Shown here: in pieces, positions 14,561-15,349 of the stretch
Position numbering within the stretch: position 1 is the stretch's first letter
Layout: each line of letters begins with the position of its first letter
From: Candidatus Falkowbacteria bacterium RIFOXYC2_FULL_48_21
GTDB taxonomy: Bacteria > Patescibacteriota > Patescibacteriia > UBA11705 > JABHMO01
Length of the DNA: 15,349 bases
Direction: 5' to 3'
Assembly (NCBI GenBank): GCA_001778275.1
Contig: MFGM01000004.1
Location: 1 to 15,349, forward strand
Made by a program: the position numbers and the translations under genes
Notes under the pieces: model-generated
The model's input: only the letters and a program-made list of their open reading frames with translations
Databases searched by the model: none
What the model was told of the DNA's origin: nothing

Positions 14561-14654
14561 GAGGTGGCAGAGGTGATAGAAGTGGAAGCGCAGAGATGCA
14601 AACGCAGGATCTTCACAGGACAGGAAAAAGTGATAGAGGTGGTAGAGGTGTGAA
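14561..14654. repeat. Degenerate 9-bp tandem repeats between the hydrogenase genes
   Basis: The 150-nt spacer holds two short arrays with period 9: GAGGTGGCA, GAGGTGATA, GAAGTGGAA at 14561-14587 and GTGATAGAG, GTGGTAGAG, GTGTGAAAG at 14630-14656 approximately. On the transcribed (minus) strand they read as pyrimidine-rich ACC/ATC/CTC tracts directly in front of hydA. They carry no strong hairpin. They resemble in style, not sequence, the 7-bp arrays before fpg. Confidence 0.65.
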
Positions 14655-14676
14655 AGGTGAATAACGAACAAAATGA

Positions 14677-15349
14677 TTAAACTTTTATTCTTTCTTTTAT
14701 ACCAAAAACTTCCATGGTTTTAACGATTTCCCTGTCCGAATGTTTCTCGCGCAGTTGCTTTACCAGATTACCAATCTCCGCGTCCTCCACCAACCCGCGG
14801 CACCCCCAGCAACCCTGCCTGGACTTCAAACAAACCGCGCCACAGCCACCTTGCGTGATGGGGCCAAGACAAATTTCGCCTTTTTGTAAAACACATTCAA
14901 AGCCGCGCGCTTGGCACTCATAACAAACCGGATTTTGTTTTACCTGCGGATCTTTGCCAATGCAGAGTCCGTAAATAAACCGAAACAGCTCCGCCGCGTT
15001 GACAGGACAGCCCGGCACCGTGAAATCAATCTTAACATATTCGCTTAACGACTTGACATCATAGTTCTCAACACCGGAAACGCCGTTATAAACATAATTG
15101 TGAATTTTTTTCTTGTCTTGATAGCTCTTCAGGTGATAAATGCCGCCCATATCCGCGCACGATCCGAGCGCCACCACTACTCTCGACCGTTCGCGAAGCT
15201 GTTTCAAGTGCGTAATGTCGCTATCCGTGAGCGGACTGCCCTCGACAAAGGTGATATCATATAAATCAAACTCATGATCTCTCTCTTCAAACAACCGAAA
15301 ATTCACCACGTCAATCTTTTTTTGCAACGCCAAAAATCGCATCGGCGCG
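14677..15349 (-). CDS. hydD: [NiFe] hydrogenase small (delta) subunit, group 3b-like, 5' part outside window
   Basis: The electron-transfer small subunit that pairs with the large subunit downstream and carries Fe-S clusters. The visible 224 codons include the third and fourth proximal-cluster cysteines (VVALGSCADMGG and VPGCP), then the cysteine-rich block that marks group 3b delta subunits: PVCYECQARGFECVLQKGE, ICLGPITQGGCGAVC and GCWGCRG. The family's N-terminal TSCxGC motif is missing and the frame stays open to the right edge, so the ATG at 15342 is internal and the gene continues outside. The beta and gamma subunits expected in a full sulfhydrogenase operon would lie further upstream, beyond the window. 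It ends 150 nt before hydA. Confidence 0.92.
   Translation of the reverse strand, partial: APMRFLALQKKIDVVNFRLFEERDHEFDLYDITFVEGSPLTDSDITHLKQLRERSRVVVALGSCADMGGIYHLKSYQDKKKIHNYVYNGVSGVENYDVKSLSEYVKIDFTVPGCPVNAAELFRFIYGLCIGKDPQVKQNPVCYECQARGFECVLQKGEICLGPITQGGCGAVCLKSRQGCWGCRGLVEDAEIGNLVKQLREKHSDREIVKTMEVFGIKERIKV

Noticed and set aside
14527..14616. N-terminal extension of hydA by 30 codons
   Set aside because: It encodes the 9-bp spacer repeats as Ser/Thr/Cys-rich sequence, while MKTIQINHIAKTEGH is the conserved family start.
13987..14664. Plus-strand 225-codon open frame opposite hydA
   Set aside because: It is antisense to conserved hydrogenase motifs, Arg/His-rich in a way typical of shadow frames, and has no ribosome site.
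1..15349. CRISPR arrays, tRNA or rRNA genes
   Set aside because: No regularly spaced 25-40 bp repeats, no cloverleaf with conserved T-loop bases and no rRNA-like stretch was seen on either strand by eye.

Overview
The window looks like a chromosomal segment of a Patescibacteria/CPR bacterium, most likely of the Parcubacteria kind. This rests on gene content, on a SIMPL-domain protein of a form I associate with that group (cysteine-rich start, one membrane helix, YPKYDWQNG), on minus-strand genes with almost no Shine-Dalgarno sequences, and on intergenic spacers built of short degenerate repeats. The placement is inference; there is no rRNA or other decisive marker. The standard bacterial code fits, since TAA, TAG and TGA all act as stops.

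Region 1 (1-7839) is a core-metabolism block, almost all on the minus strand. A plus-strand divergent-PAP2 (DUF212) gene enters from the left edge and overlaps the 3' end of fpg by 4 bp. In transcription order the minus-strand genes are pgk, a SIMPL-domain membrane protein, eno, two different cofactor-independent phosphoglycerate mutases (gpmI) placed 3 nt apart, and fpg (formamidopyrimidine-DNA glycosylase). Pgk, GpmI and Eno together convert 1,3-bisphosphoglycerate to phosphoenolpyruvate.

Region 2 (7878-8722) holds, on the minus strand, a HypA-like hydrogenase nickel chaperone that lacks its zinc ribbon, then a NYN-domain (LabA/DUF88) putative RNase. It ends in a strong hairpin that overlaps the NYN stop codon.

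Region 3 (8746-13236) is a three-gene plus-strand island. Each gene has its own TTGACA-N17-TAAAA(A/C) promoter, a good Shine-Dalgarno sequence and an intrinsic terminator. Two genes encode putative lipoproteins that share an ungapped 156-residue helical domain (about 40 % identical by hand count) but carry different C-termini: a WD40/beta-propeller-like domain in one, and a proline-rich linker plus two 43-residue four-cysteine repeats in the other. The third encodes a four-helix membrane protein with a repeated P-x-(T)-G-x-P motif in its soluble tail. I cannot name a function for this island, and it is the best candidate here for an undescribed system.

Region 4 (13249-15349) is a group 3b-like [NiFe] hydrogenase on the minus strand: a small (delta) subunit cut by the right edge, then the large (alpha) subunit. 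The large subunit stops directly after the DPCxxCxxH nickel motif, so it has no C-terminal peptide for a maturation protease to remove. Together with the short HypA this suggests a simplified hydrogenase maturation route. The plus-strand island separates the hydrogenase genes from hypA.
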